Notes: generated by a model from the sequence alone, not told the origin. Shown: positions 9,236-17,625, numbered from the stretch's first letter. The stretch: DNA of 64,000 nucleotides from Streptomyces xanthophaeus (GCF_000725805.1 NZ_JOFT01000024.1:79642-143641), one strand, 5' to 3'. Made by a program: numbers and translations.

Positions 9236-9904
9236 TCAGGCTGTGCGGCCGCGCCGGGCGAGGAGGCGTACCACGCCGTCGCCGATCAGCTGGATCACCG
9301 TGACGATCACGACGAGGACCACGACGGTGGCGACCATGAAGCCGGTCTCGAAGCGCTGGAAGCCGTAGGTGATGGCCTTGGAGCCGAGGCCTTCGCCGCC
9401 GACCGCGCCCGCCATGGCGGAGTAGCCGACCAGGGTGATGACCGTGGTGGTGACGCCGGCGACCAGGGAGGGCAGGGCCTGCGGGAGGAGCACCTTGCCG
9501 ACCAGGGTGGGCACGGAGCCGCCCATGGACTCGACGGCCTCGACCAGGCCGTGGTCCACCTCGCGGACGGAGGTCTCGACGAGCCGGGCGAAGAAGGGGA
9601 TGGCACCGATGGCGAGCGGGACGATCATGGCGGTGGGGCCGATGAAGGTGCCGACGATCGCGGTGGTGACGGGGATCAGGAAGATCAGCAGGATGATGAA
9701 CGGCAGCGAGCGGCCGATGTTCACTATCACGCCGAGGACCTTGTTGAGCGGCTGGTTCTGCAGCAGGCCGCCCTTGTCGGTGAGGACCAGCAGGATGCCG
9801 ATGGGCAGTCCGCCGAGCACGGTCACCAGGGTGGACCACAGCACCATGTAGAGGGTGTCGAAGGTGCCCTGGCTGAGCAGGGGCTGCATCTCGGACCAGG
9901 TCAC
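9236..9904 (-). CDS. metI: Methionine ABC transporter permease
   Basis: A 222-residue MetI-type permease with about five membrane spans. The EAA-loop region (DHGLVEAVESMGGS) contacts the ATPase MetN. The segment VGYSAMAGAVGGEGLG is characteristic of the family. The GTG start overlaps the metN stop in a GTGA arrangement, indicating translational coupling. The length fits MetI homologs of 217-230 residues. Confidence 0.94.
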   Translation of the reverse strand: MTWSEMQPLLSQGTFDTLYMVLWSTLVTVLGGLPIGILLVLTDKGGLLQNQPLNKVLGVIVNIGRSLPFIILLIFLIPVTTAIVGTFIGPTAMIVPLAIGAIPFFARLVETSVREVDHGLVEAVESMGGSVPTLVGKVLLPQALPSLVAGVTTTVITLVGYSAMAGAVGGEGLGSKAITYGFQRFETGFMVATVVVLVVIVTVIQLIGDGVVRLLARRGRTA

Positions 9905-10983
9905 TTGGCACCATCCTTGACCAGTGCGGCGATTTCGGTGTCGAGCTCGTCGTCGAGGCCGACGGCGTCTGCGGGCTCTGCGGCGTCCACGACGTCGACC
10001 TGGAGGCCCTGCTCGCGCAGGAACCCGACGGGCACGACGTTCTCCTCGTAGCGGCCGGGGAGCTCGATGCGCATCCGGCCGATCTGCTTGCCCGCGACGG
10101 TGTCCATCGCGGCGCCGAGGATCGAGATGTCGATGTTGTACGTCCGCGACAGCTGGGAGATGACCGGCTGGGTGGCGGCGTCGCCGTGGAAGGTGACGTC
10201 GAGGACCGTGTGGTCGGGTCCGGTGGCGGCGCCGCTGACCGGGAAGAGTTCGCCCGCGAGCTCGGAGCCGGGGGTGGCCAGCAGCTCGGCGACGGTGCCG
10301 GATTCGATGATGCGGCCCTTCTTCATCAGGGCGGCCGAGTCGCAGACCGACTTGACCACGTCCATCTCGTGCGTGATGAGCAGGACGGTCAGGCCGAGCT
10401 GCTGGTTGAGGTCGCGCAGGAGCTGGAGGATCGAGCGGGTGGTCTCGGGGTCCAGGGCGCTGGTGGCCTCGTCGGAGAGCAGCACCTTGGGGTCGCCGGC
10501 CAGGGCGCGGGCGATGCCGACGCGCTGCTTCTGGCCGCCGGAGAGCTGGGTGGGGTAGGCCTTGGCCTTGTCGGAGAGGCCGACGAGGTCGAGGAGTTCC
10601 AGGGCCTTGCGGGAGCGCTCGCGTCCGGAGATCCCGAGGATCTCCAGGGGCAGCTCGATGTTGCCCTGGACGGTGCGCGAGGACAGCAGGTTGAAGTGCT
10701 GGAAGACCATGCCGATCCGGCTGCGGGCCTCGCGGAGCTCCTTGCCGGCGCGGCGGCCGCGCCCGGCGAGGGCGGTCAGGTCGACCCCGTCGACAGTCAC
10801 GGTGCCGGTGGTGGGGCGCTCCAGCAGGTTCACGCAGCGGATCAGGGAGGACTTTCCGGCGCCGCTCTGGCCGATGACTCCGTAGACCTCGCCCTCACGG
10901 ACGTGGAGGTCGACGCCGTCCAGGGCGGTGACCTCGCGGCCACGGGACTGGTAGACCTTCGTGAGGCCCGATGTGGTGATCAC
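9901..10983 (-). CDS. metN: Methionine ABC transporter ATP-binding protein
   Basis: A 360-residue ATPase. It shows Walker A GQSGAGKSS, signature LSGGQKQRV, Walker B VLLSDEATSALD and the H-loop ITHEMDVV. The C-terminal NIL (ACT-like) domain (about residues 270-345) is where internal methionine trans-inhibits MetNI transporters. The GTG start has GGAAA about 5 nt upstream. It is the first gene of metNIQ. A Cys/Met-codon-rich leader ORF lies 220 nt upstream on the same strand and may control the operon. Confidence 0.94.
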   Translation of the reverse strand: MITTSGLTKVYQSRGREVTALDGVDLHVREGEVYGVIGQSGAGKSSLIRCVNLLERPTTGTVTVDGVDLTALAGRGRRAGKELREARSRIGMVFQHFNLLSSRTVQGNIELPLEILGISGRERSRKALELLDLVGLSDKAKAYPTQLSGGQKQRVGIARALAGDPKVLLSDEATSALDPETTRSILQLLRDLNQQLGLTVLLITHEMDVVKSVCDSAALMKKGRIIESGTVAELLATPGSELAGELFPVSGAATGPDHTVLDVTFHGDAATQPVISQLSRTYNIDISILGAAMDTVAGKQIGRMRIELPGRYEENVVPVGFLREQGLQVDVVDAAEPADAVGLDDELDTEIAALVKDGAK

Positions 10984-11203
10984 AGGATTTCCGTCGCTGT
11001 CGAGTGCACGGCGCAGCGGGTGCCGGGCACGGGGCAAACATCTGGGGACGCGGTACGGGCCGTGGCCGTCTTCCCGTACGGGACGGGCTGGTGACGACGG
11101 TGGCACGTGCGCGGGGCAGGAGCGTGTCCGCACTGCTGGGCAGTTGGTGACGGAGAGGCTCGGCAGGTCTCGCTTCGGGGCGCGAGGCGCAGGAAAGGGG
11201 CCC
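10984..11203 (-). promoter_or_regulatory. metN 5' leader between the leader ORF and metN
   Basis: This 220-nt GC-rich leader carries several possible stems, including a CCCGTACGGG palindrome that can also pair with a second CCCGTAC copy near 11052-11058, and a CTCGC/GCGAG hairpin just after the leader ORF stop. I see no SAM-I, SAM-II or SAM-IV core. It probably holds the alternative structures if attenuation operates here. Confidence 0.3.
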
Positions 11204-11290
11204 TCAGAAGGCGCACATTCGACACATACAACGAGCACCGGGCGTCATCGTCGCCTCGGTCGCAAGGGTGCGGCTGCTCGTCGTGGTCAT
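11204..11290 (-). CDS. Putative 28-residue leader peptide upstream of metN
   Basis: This short ORF starts with an ATG and ends with the codons TGT ATG TGT CGA ATG TGC GCC TTC TGA, giving the C-terminus CMCRMCAF: three Cys and two Met in eight residues, among the rarest amino acids in this genome. It has no clear Shine-Dalgarno site. A TTACTT hexamer 6 nt before the ATG, with TTGATC further up, would fit leaderless transcription. Placed in front of a methionine importer, it suggests ribosome-stalling control by Met-tRNA or Cys-tRNA. A small hairpin follows the stop (CTCGC...GCGAG), but I could not define a convincing terminator/antiterminator pair. This is inference from sequence and context. 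Confidence 0.45.
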   Translation of the reverse strand: MTTTSSRTLATEATMTPGARCMCRMCAF

Positions 11291-11330
11291 GGGCCCAAGT
11301 AAACCAGACCGACTCCCTCACCGATCAACG

Positions 11331-11371
11331 CTGTCCGGATAGCGGACGGATTCCAACCGTATTCCGGACAG
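11331..11371 (-). terminator. Hairpin after the HAD phosphatase gene
   Basis: Perfect 9-bp arms CTGTCCGGA (11331-11339) and TCCGGACAG (11363-11371) flank a 23-nt centre that itself contains a short ACGG/CCGT pairing. It begins 12 nt after the HAD stop codon and separates that gene from the metN leader promoter. Confidence 0.5.
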
Positions 11372-11382
11372 CACCGGCGTCG

Positions 11383-12030
11383 TCAGCCGTCCGTCGTGAG
11401 CACCAGTCCGCCATCGGTGACCTGCACGGATATGACGGAGAGGTCCCCTACGACCACATCGGCGACGAGTTCGGCCGCAGGGTGGGTTGTGGTCAAGGCC
11501 ACGGTCCGCATCCCGGCCGCCCGGCCTGCGGCAAGTCCCGCCGGGGCGTCCTCGAAGACCACGCAGCGGGCGGGGTCGACGCCCAGCCGGGCCGCCGCCA
11601 GCAGGAAGGGCCCGGGGTCGGGCTTGCCCCGGGTGATGTCGTCGGCGGCGACCAGCTCCGGGCAGTCGATGCCGGCCTCGCGCAGCCGGGCTTCGGCGAG
11701 CGGGCGGGTGGCGGAGGTCACCACCGCCCAGCGGCCCGGAGGCAGGGCGGACAGCAGGTCCTTGGTGCCGGGGAGCACGAGGACGCCTCCGGCCACGTCC
11801 TCGACCTCCAGGGTCTCGATCCGGGCCAGTGCCCCGGCCCGTACGGGCTCGGGCAGCAGCTCGGCGATGATCTCCGCGGCGGGGCGGCCGTGGAGCTCGA
11901 CGCGGGCGAACGCCTCGTCGGTGATCCCGTACTCCCGGGCCCAGCGGGTCCAGCAGCGGTGCACCGATTCCATGGAGGAGACGAGCGTGCCGTCGTTGTC
12001 GAACAGGAGGGCTTCGGCGTGCAGTTTCAT
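11383..12030 (-). CDS. HAD-superfamily sugar-phosphatase-like hydrolase
   Basis: A 215-residue HAD subfamily IA enzyme. Motif I is LLFDNDGTLVSS, with the nucleophile Asp19-like position mutated only conservatively within the DxDGT pattern (D-N-D-G-T). Motif II is the VVTSAT strand, motif III the Lys of ITRGKPDPGPF, and motif IV VVFEDAPAG. It resembles sugar phosphatases such as the 2-deoxyglucose-6-phosphatase type and probably removes phosphate from a small sugar phosphate. The ATG at 12030 has GGAAG closely upstream. It diverges from the two small membrane protein genes across 68 bp. Confidence 0.85.
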   Translation of the reverse strand: MKLHAEALLFDNDGTLVSSMESVHRCWTRWAREYGITDEAFARVELHGRPAAEIIAELLPEPVRAGALARIETLEVEDVAGGVLVLPGTKDLLSALPPGRWAVVTSATRPLAEARLREAGIDCPELVAADDITRGKPDPGPFLLAAARLGVDPARCVVFEDAPAGLAAGRAAGMRTVALTTTHPAAELVADVVVGDLSVISVQVTDGGLVLTTDG

Positions 12031-12098
12031 GGCTTCCAGCAAAGCGCGGAACAAGGGGTGCGCGCATCGGGTCTTTGGGCCCGTAATAGTCTCGCTCC

Positions 12099-12467
12099 AT
12101 GCTCGATGCCCTGACGCTCGCGATCGGCGTGGCCGCTCTCGCCCTCGCCGCCTGGTGCGGCCACGCCGCCTGGCGGGACCAGCCGACGAAGGACTGGCAC
12201 TTCATCGGCATGGCCGTGGTGACCGTGCTGGTCCTGGCCCAGCTGGTGGTGGGGATCGTCAAGCTGGCGCAGGGCGGGGAGCCCGACGAGGGCGCGGTGA
12301 TCTTCGTGGCCTATCTGGTGGGCGCCCTCGCGGCGATCCCGGCCGCCGGCCTGCTCTCGCTGACCGAGCGCTCCAAGTGGGGCTCCGTGACGGTGGCCGC
12401 CGCCGCCGTCGTCCTCGCCGTCCTCGAAGTGCGGCTCTACGACATCTGGGGAACGACCGGTGCCTGA
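12099..12467 (+). CDS. Small four-helix membrane protein, function unknown
   Basis: A 122-residue protein with about four hydrophobic segments (residues about 2-20, 36-55, 68-88 and 98-115) and almost no soluble domain. I do not recognise a family beyond actinomycete conserved membrane proteins. A TAATAG hexamer ends 9-10 nt before the ATG and no RBS is visible, so the transcript may be leaderless. The stop overlaps the next gene by 8 bp, so the two are probably translated together. Confidence 0.75.
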   Translation: MLDALTLAIGVAALALAAWCGHAAWRDQPTKDWHFIGMAVVTVLVLAQLVVGIVKLAQGGEPDEGAVIFVAYLVGALAAIPAAGLLSLTERSKWGSVTVAAAAVVLAVLEVRLYDIWGTTGA

Positions 12468-12876
12468 CACGACGACCGACACTCCCGCCGCGCGCAAGCG
12501 GCTGGTCTCCGGGCCGGGACTGCTGCTGGTCTGGCTGTACGGGGTGATGGTGGTGGGCGCGGTATCACGTTCCGCCTACCAGATGTCCACCGAGTTCGAC
12601 CGGGCGCCGCTGGCGTACTCGCTCTCCGCGGCGGCGGCGCTGGCGTACGCCTTCATCACCTACTCGCTGGTGCGCGGCGGGGAACGGGCCCGCAAGGCGG
12701 CGCTGCTGTGCTGCGGCGCCGAACTGGCCGGCGTACTGGTCGTGGGCACCTGGACCCTGATCCGCCCGGAGGCCTTCCCCGACGCGACCGTGTGGTCCGA
12801 ATTCGGGATGGGCTACCTGTTCATCCCGGTGATCCTGCCGATCACCGGGATGCTCTGGCTGCGCGCGAAGCGCTGA
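12460..12876 (+). CDS. Small membrane protein, function unknown
   Basis: A 138-residue protein with four predicted membrane segments (about residues 20-40, 52-70, 80-100 and 112-132). It begins at a GTG inside the end of the preceding membrane gene. The pair look like an integral membrane two-subunit unit, but no catalytic motif is visible. It converges on the GNAT gene with an 18-bp gap. Confidence 0.75.
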   Translation: MPDTTTDTPAARKRLVSGPGLLLVWLYGVMVVGAVSRSAYQMSTEFDRAPLAYSLSAAAALAYAFITYSLVRGGERARKAALLCCGAELAGVLVVGTWTLIRPEAFPDATVWSEFGMGYLFIPVILPITGMLWLRAKR

Positions 12877-12894
12877 CGCGCAGGGGGGCGACCG

Positions 12895-13401
12895 TCAGGC
12901 GCTGACCGCGAAGTCGGTCGGGTCCTTGGCTTCCTTCTCCAGGATCACCAGCTGTACGCCGTCGGAGGCCGTACGGCCGCCGACCTGCGTGTAGCCCGCC
13001 TTGCGGTACAGGCGCAGGTTGGACTCGCTCTTGTGCCCGGTGTGCAGGCGGAACCGGGCGGTACCGCCGTGGCCCGCGAGGGCCTCCTCGACGGCGCGCA
13101 GCAGCCGGGCCCCGAGGCCGTGGCCCTGCAGGCGCGGGTGGACACAGAGCTTGGCGATCCTGCCCGTGCCGTCCTCGTCGACGCTGCCGCGTACGGTGCC
13201 CACGACCTCGTCGCCGAGACGGGCCACGAGCACGGTGTCCGTGGCGAGCTCGCCCTTGAGGGAGTCCAGGGACTGGGTGAGCGGCTGGATCAGGTAGTTC
13301 CCGTACAGCTCGGCCTCGCGCTGGAACGCCAGGTACTGCAGTTTGAAGATCTGCTCAGCGTCCTCGGCAGCCGCCGCCGAAATGGTCACGCTCATGCCCA
13401 T
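12895..13401 (-). CDS. GNAT-family N-acetyltransferase
   Basis: A 168-residue protein covering one GNAT domain: VARLGDEVVGTVRGSV (strands 2-4), then IAKLCVHPRLQGHGLGARLL, the acetyl-CoA pyrophosphate-binding R/Q-x-x-G-x-G/A loop. The ATG at 13401 has GGGAGG about 9 nt upstream; an ATG two codons later is also possible. The substrate is unknown. It lies 37 bp downstream of the sigma factor gene on the same strand. Confidence 0.85.
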   Translation of the reverse strand: MGMSVTISAAAAEDAEQIFKLQYLAFQREAELYGNYLIQPLTQSLDSLKGELATDTVLVARLGDEVVGTVRGSVDEDGTGRIAKLCVHPRLQGHGLGARLLRAVEEALAGHGGTARFRLHTGHKSESNLRLYRKAGYTQVGGRTASDGVQLVILEKEAKDPTDFAVSA

Positions 13402-13438
13402 GTGCGCATGCCTCCCGCTCACCTGGTAGCCCGATGGT

Positions 13439-14014
13439 CTACCGCTCCTTTCCCCGCAGGCCAGGAGCTGCAACCTCTGCAGCCAGCATTCTGCGCAGAC
13501 ATCCCAGGCAACGGGAACGGACGGGCCCCAAACTTCCTTGTGAGATACCCAACTCTCCTGCGATTTCACGGTAAGTGAGGTCTCTGGGCGAAAGAAGTGC
13601 CTTCATCAGCTCCGGGCACCGTCCGGGCAACCGGGCTACTGCGGAGCGCAGCACGCGCTTCTCCTCGCCGTGCAGGAGCGCGGCCTCCGGTGCGCCGGCC
13701 CCGGCGCCCGCACTGTCCGCGCCAGCCCCGCGGCGGGCGCCCGCATGGGGGTGACGGTGGTCGTAGGCCACCTCCCGGCGGGCACGGCGGCGGGCGCGGC
13801 GGGCCTCGGCGCGCACCGCCCGGCGCAGCCAGCGGGCGGGCTCGGCCGGATCGGCGGTGTCGGGGGTGCGCCCGTCGCCTTCCAGCAGCCTGACCCAGAC
13901 GGCTTGTTCCAGGTCGGCCGCGTCCACTCCGGTGCCCGGGGCCTCGGCGGCCGCCTCGGCGGAGAGCAGCGGGCCCAGTTCGTTCAGGAGGTCGGAGTCC
14001 TTCAGCAGGTCCAT
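13439..14014 (-). CDS. Sigma-70-family (ECF-like) RNA polymerase sigma factor
   Basis: A 191-residue protein. Residues about 30-95 resemble region 2 (DLEQAVWVRLLEG, then an Arg-rich RRAVRAEARRARRRAR stretch). Residues about 145-185 are a region-4 helix-turn-helix (LTYREIAGELGISQGSLGPVRSRCLGCLRRML). A Gly/Ala linker separates them. The start at 14014 was chosen because the frame upstream lies inside glpQ sequence in another frame. It is 74 bp downstream of glpQ on the same strand. No anti-sigma factor is adjacent. Confidence 0.8.
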   Translation of the reverse strand: MDLLKDSDLLNELGPLLSAEAAAEAPGTGVDAADLEQAVWVRLLEGDGRTPDTADPAEPARWLRRAVRAEARRARRRARREVAYDHRHPHAGARRGAGADSAGAGAGAPEAALLHGEEKRVLRSAVARLPGRCPELMKALLSPRDLTYREIAGELGISQGSLGPVRSRCLGCLRRMLAAEVAAPGLRGKER

Positions 14015-14088
14015 GCCGGGCGGGACGCGGGGGCCGGTCCCGGCGGTTTCCCCGCCGGGATCCGGACACCCGTACGACGGGCCACCCG

Positions 14089-15249
14089 CTACGGACTGAC
14101 GGGGCGACGGCCCGGACGGAAAGCTTCCGCCGCGAGCAGCCCGGTGTCCGGATTGTCGGTGAAGATCCCGTCGATGCCCTGCTCGAAGTAGGTGCGCAAG
14201 GCGGCGAAGGCGTCCCCGTACGCGGCCGGATCCGTGCCCTTGCGGTATTCGGCCGGCAGGAAGCTGTTCTCGTTGCGCGCGGTGTAGGGGTGCAGCAGCA
14301 GCCCCCGGGCGTGGGCGTCCTTGACCAGGGTGGTCGGCGTGCCGAGCCGGCCCTGTGCGTCGCGGGGGATGACGAGGTCCAGCGTCGGGCCGATGCCCTG
14401 GGCGAAGCCGGCGATCCACTTCAGGCCCGCGGGCGTGACGAGGTCCGCGACCGTACGCGGGTCCTTGGCCTGTTCGAAGTCCCAGGGGCGGGTGTTCGCG
14501 GCGGAGAGCAGGACCACGCGCGGCGCGGAGACGAGCCGTGCGAGCCGCTGGATGCTGGAGGGCTCGAAGGACTGGAGGAAGACGGCGCCGTTGCGGCCGT
14601 CGCGCCCGTAGCGGCGCAGCAGCCGGGCGAGCGGTTCCTCCAGACCGAGGCCGAGCGAGCGGAAGTAGGTGGGGTGCTTGGTCTCGGCGTGCAGCCAGAC
14701 CCGCTTGCCGCGCCGCCGGCCCTCGTCCTCGGCCCAGCGGAGCACCTCCTCGAAGGTCGGCACCTCCCACCGGCCGTCGTAGAGGGTGTTGCGCTGGCGC
14801 ACGGCGGGGATACGTTCCTTCGCCCGCAGGGTCTTGAGCTCGGCGAGCGTGAAGTCCTCGGTGAACCAGCCGGTGACCGCCACCCCGTCGACGGACTTGG
14901 TGGTGCGGCGCGAGGCGAACCGCGGATGGTCTGCGACGTCCGTGGTGCCCCCGATCTCGTTCTCGTGGCGGCACACCAGGTGGCCGTCTCGGGTCGGGAC
15001 CAGGTCCTGCTCGACGACGTCGGCGCCCAGGTCCAGCGCGAGCCGGTAGGAGCCGAGGGTGTGTTCCGGCCGGTATCCGCTGGCGCCGCGGTGGCCGATC
15101 ACCGTCGGGACGGGGAGGTCCCGGAACCCGCCCCCGCGCCCGGCCTCCGCGGCCGAGGCGGGTCCCGCGGAGAGTCCGGCGAGGCCTCCGCCCGCCGCCA
15201 GTGCCGCCGCCCCCAGTACCGTGCGCCGCGCTGCCCCGCCCTGCGTCAT
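14089..15249 (-). CDS. glpQ: Exported glycerophosphodiester phosphodiesterase
   Basis: A 386-residue enzyme with a twin-arginine signal (ARRTVLGAAALAAGGGLAG, residues about 7-25). The catalytic GDPD signature is VIGHRGASGYRPEHT near residue 50, with the acidic pair in VVEQDLVPTRDGHLVCRHE. It hydrolyses glycerophosphodiesters, or teichoic-acid-like polymers, outside the cell to glycerol-3-phosphate. GAGGAG lies about 8 nt before the ATG. In S. coelicolor the homolog glpQ1 belongs to the PhoP regulon, and direct repeats resembling a PHO box lie upstream here. Confidence 0.92.
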   Translation of the reverse strand: MTQGGAARRTVLGAAALAAGGGLAGLSAGPASAAEAGRGGGFRDLPVPTVIGHRGASGYRPEHTLGSYRLALDLGADVVEQDLVPTRDGHLVCRHENEIGGTTDVADHPRFASRRTTKSVDGVAVTGWFTEDFTLAELKTLRAKERIPAVRQRNTLYDGRWEVPTFEEVLRWAEDEGRRRGKRVWLHAETKHPTYFRSLGLGLEEPLARLLRRYGRDGRNGAVFLQSFEPSSIQRLARLVSAPRVVLLSAANTRPWDFEQAKDPRTVADLVTPAGLKWIAGFAQGIGPTLDLVIPRDAQGRLGTPTTLVKDAHARGLLLHPYTARNENSFLPAEYRKGTDPAAYGDAFAALRTYFEQGIDGIFTDNPDTGLLAAEAFRPGRRPVSP

Positions 15250-15317
15250 GGGTGCCACTCCTCGTCCTGATGGATGCCGATCCGGCGTGGCGATCGTAGG
15301 CAGCGCAGGGTGTCCGC

Positions 15318-15382
15318 TGGGTGAGACGCTACGGAACATGGCGGAAACACGCGTCAACACTGCGTATCCACCGCGTGAACCC
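15318..15382 (-). promoter_or_regulatory. Possible PHO box upstream of glpQ
   Basis: On the minus strand a series of 11-nt units can be aligned: GGTTCACGCGG, TGGATACGCAG, TGTTGACGCGT, GTTTCCGCCAT and GTTCCGTAGCG. The first is close to the Streptomyces PhoP direct-repeat unit (GGTTCAYYYRG) and the later ones are weaker. The location, about 70-130 nt before glpQ and divergent from plsC, is right for PhoP activation. Confidence 0.4.
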
Positions 15383-15474
15383 GATGTGCGATCAGACCGG
15401 ACCCGCGAGTATCGTCCTCACCTGCACTACCACCGTGTCGTGCGAAGCCGCTTTTCGATGCCGGAGGGCTCACG

Positions 15475-16146
15475 TTGTTCCGTACCGCGCTCATCAAAGC
15501 CACTGTCGGACCCGTCATGCGCATGATGTTCCGCACCCGCGTCGAGGGCATCGAGAACATTCCGGGCACCGGGCCGGTGATTTTGGCGGGCAACCACCTC
15601 ACCTTCATCGACTCCATGATCCTGCCGCTGGTCTGCGACCGCACGGTCCACTTCATCGGCAAGGACGAGTACGTGACGGGCAAGGGCCTCAAGGGCCGCC
15701 TGATGGCGTGGTTCTTCACGGGCTCGGGCATGATCCCCGTCGACCGGGACGGGGCCAACGGCGGGGTCGCCGCCCTGATGACCGGCCGCCGGATCCTCGA
15801 CGAGGGCAAGGTCTTCGGCATCTACCCCGAGGGCACCCGCTCCCCCGACGGCCGTCTCTACCGCGGCCGCACCGGCATCGCCCGCCTGACCCTGATGACG
15901 GGCGCTCCCGTGGTCCCGTTCGCCGTGATCGGCACCGACAAGCTCCAGCCCGGCGGCGCCGGCATGCCGCGCCCCGGCCGCGTCACCGTCCGCTTCGGCG
16001 AGCCGATGGAGTTCTCCCGCTACGAGGGCATGGACCGCGACCGCTACGTGCTGCGCGCCGTCACCGACTCGGTGATGGCCGAGGTCATGCGGCTGTCGGG
16101 CCAGGAGTACGTGGACATGTACGCAACCAAGGCCAAGGCGGCCTGA
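15475..16146 (+). CDS. plsC: 1-acyl-sn-glycerol-3-phosphate acyltransferase
   Basis: A 223-residue PlsC-type acyltransferase. The catalytic NHxxxxD box is NHLTFID (near residue 40) and the glycerol-phosphate-binding box is YPEGTRSPDG (near residue 120). It acylates lysophosphatidic acid to phosphatidic acid on the cytoplasmic membrane face. The TTG start is supported by GGAGGG 6 nt upstream. It converges with the following gene, with only 3 bp between stop codons. Confidence 0.92.
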   Translation: MFRTALIKATVGPVMRMMFRTRVEGIENIPGTGPVILAGNHLTFIDSMILPLVCDRTVHFIGKDEYVTGKGLKGRLMAWFFTGSGMIPVDRDGANGGVAALMTGRRILDEGKVFGIYPEGTRSPDGRLYRGRTGIARLTLMTGAPVVPFAVIGTDKLQPGGAGMPRPGRVTVRFGEPMEFSRYEGMDRDRYVLRAVTDSVMAEVMRLSGQEYVDMYATKAKAA

Positions 16147-16149
16147 CCG

Positions 16150-17625
16150 CTACTGCCGCTGGAGCGACCGGCTGACGCCCGCTGCCGTCGTGGTGGCGAG
16201 GACCCAGCCGGTCACGATCAGCAGGTACGACAGCCACTGGTGCCAGCCGCTCGGCGCGTAGGCGGACTCCTGCCCGAAGCCGATGATCGGCACCATCAGG
16301 TCGATCGTGTAGAACACCGCGTTGAAGTCCGGCGCCTCCCCCGCCTTGAGCGCCCGCGGGGGCCGGGCGCCGAAGGCGACCGCGCCGGTCAGCAGCAGCG
16401 CCAGCAGCCAGCCCGCCGCGCGCAGCGGCCGGAAGCCGTAGCCGACGGTGCCGTCCTGGAGCAGCCCCCAGAGCCGGGCGTGCCGGGGCAGGGTGCGGCG
16501 GTGCCGGCGGAGCTTGGCTAGCTGGACCGTCCGCGCGGCCGCCTCGTCGCCCGCCGTGCGGTAGGCCGCGGCCAGCTGCTCGTAGGCGTACGGGTGGTAG
16601 CCGGACTCCTCCAGCTCCAGCGCGGGCAGCCGCTCCTCGGCGGGCAGGTGCGGGGCGAGCGTGCGATAGGTGAGCCCGTCGACGCGGGTCTTCTCGGGCC
16701 AGGTGCCCGGCGGCACGTGGAGCAGGTCGAACTGGGAGCGGCGCAGGTTGACCACGCCCTGGACGCGTTCGCAGTCCCGCATCCACAGCTCGCCCACGAC
16801 GCAGCTGGAGGCGCGCAGGGCCACGCCTCCGGGGTTGGCGAGCGAGGCGTAGGAGAGGTAGAACTGGCCCGGTATCCGGGAGCCGGTGAGGTTGACGAGG
16901 CCGCGGGCTTCGAGGGACCGGGCCCGCAGGTCCGTGCCGACGGTCAGGTTCTCGGCGTGCAGGGCGATGGCGCCGGGGGCGAGCAGGCGGGCGTCGTCGA
17001 GGCTGATCTGACCGGCGACGGTGGCACCGTTCAGGCGTAGCTGGCCGTGCACGGTCAGGTCGTTCGCGATGATGTCGGTGCCGATCTCGGCGTGGTTGAG
17101 CTGGAGCGGGGGTTCGTCCGCCTCCTCGCCCTCGGTGGGGCCGATCACCGCCCCCTGGAGGAAGAGTCCGCCGGATATCTTGGCGCCCTGCAGCCGGACC
17201 GGACCGGTGATCCGGCAGCAGTTGAGCCGCAGGACCACGTCCACCCGCGCGGTGGAGGCGGTCAGGCCGGGCAGGGTGGAGTGGGCCAGGACCAGGGCCC
17301 GCAACTGGGCCCCGTAGACCAGGGGTTTGCGCTCGAACCAGCAGCCGCGCAGCCGGATGGGATGGTCGATGACCGCGTAGCGCAGGTCGAGCTTGCCGAC
17401 GATCTTCGCGCCCTTGATCTTGAGCCCTGGGACCCGGCCCTGCTCGGCGGGGCAGGCGCCCAGCAGGACGGCCCGCAACACCTCGGCGCGCACGGTGCGT
17501 TCGGGACCCCACTCGGCTCCGTCGGCGGAGCTGTCGTCGCGCCGGACCCGGAAGTCGACGCCGTCGCCGCGCGGGAAGGCCTCCCACACGCGGCGTTCCG
17601 CCGGGGTCAGATCGTTGATCTCCAT
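16150..17625 (-). CDS. Beta-helix protein with two-span, pore-like membrane C-terminus
   Basis: A 491-residue protein. Residues about 60-300 consist of repeated strands of the type xLxLxxxxIxGxLxLxGAxI (GLKIKGAKIVGKLDLRYAVI; GPVRLQGAKISGGLFLQGAVI), as in pentapeptide/right-handed beta-helix proteins. Residues about 400-490 hold two hydrophobic helices separated by YTIDLMVPIIGFGQ, which looks like a re-entrant pore loop. Similar actinomycete proteins are often labelled membrane-associated oxidoreductase, but I see no redox cofactor motif. The function is unknown; a sensor domain on a small channel is one reading. It starts at ATG 17625, upstream of the MFS gene end by 69 bp. Confidence 0.7.
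   Translation of the reverse strand: MEINDLTPAERRVWEAFPRGDGVDFRVRRDDSSADGAEWGPERTVRAEVLRAVLLGACPAEQGRVPGLKIKGAKIVGKLDLRYAVIDHPIRLRGCWFERKPLVYGAQLRALVLAHSTLPGLTASTARVDVVLRLNCCRITGPVRLQGAKISGGLFLQGAVIGPTEGEEADEPPLQLNHAEIGTDIIANDLTVHGQLRLNGATVAGQISLDDARLLAPGAIALHAENLTVGTDLRARSLEARGLVNLTGSRIPGQFYLSYASLANPGGVALRASSCVVGELWMRDCERVQGVVNLRRSQFDLLHVPPGTWPEKTRVDGLTYRTLAPHLPAEERLPALELEESGYHPYAYEQLAAAYRTAGDEAAARTVQLAKLRRHRRTLPRHARLWGLLQDGTVGYGFRPLRAAGWLLALLLTGAVAFGARPPRALKAGEAPDFNAVFYTIDLMVPIIGFGQESAYAPSGWHQWLSYLLIVTGWVLATTTAAGVSRSLQRQ

Noticed and set aside
10984..11300. Possible SAM riboswitch before metN
   Set aside because: No SAM-I, SAM-II or SAM-IV conserved core could be matched; the leader ORF is a better explanation.
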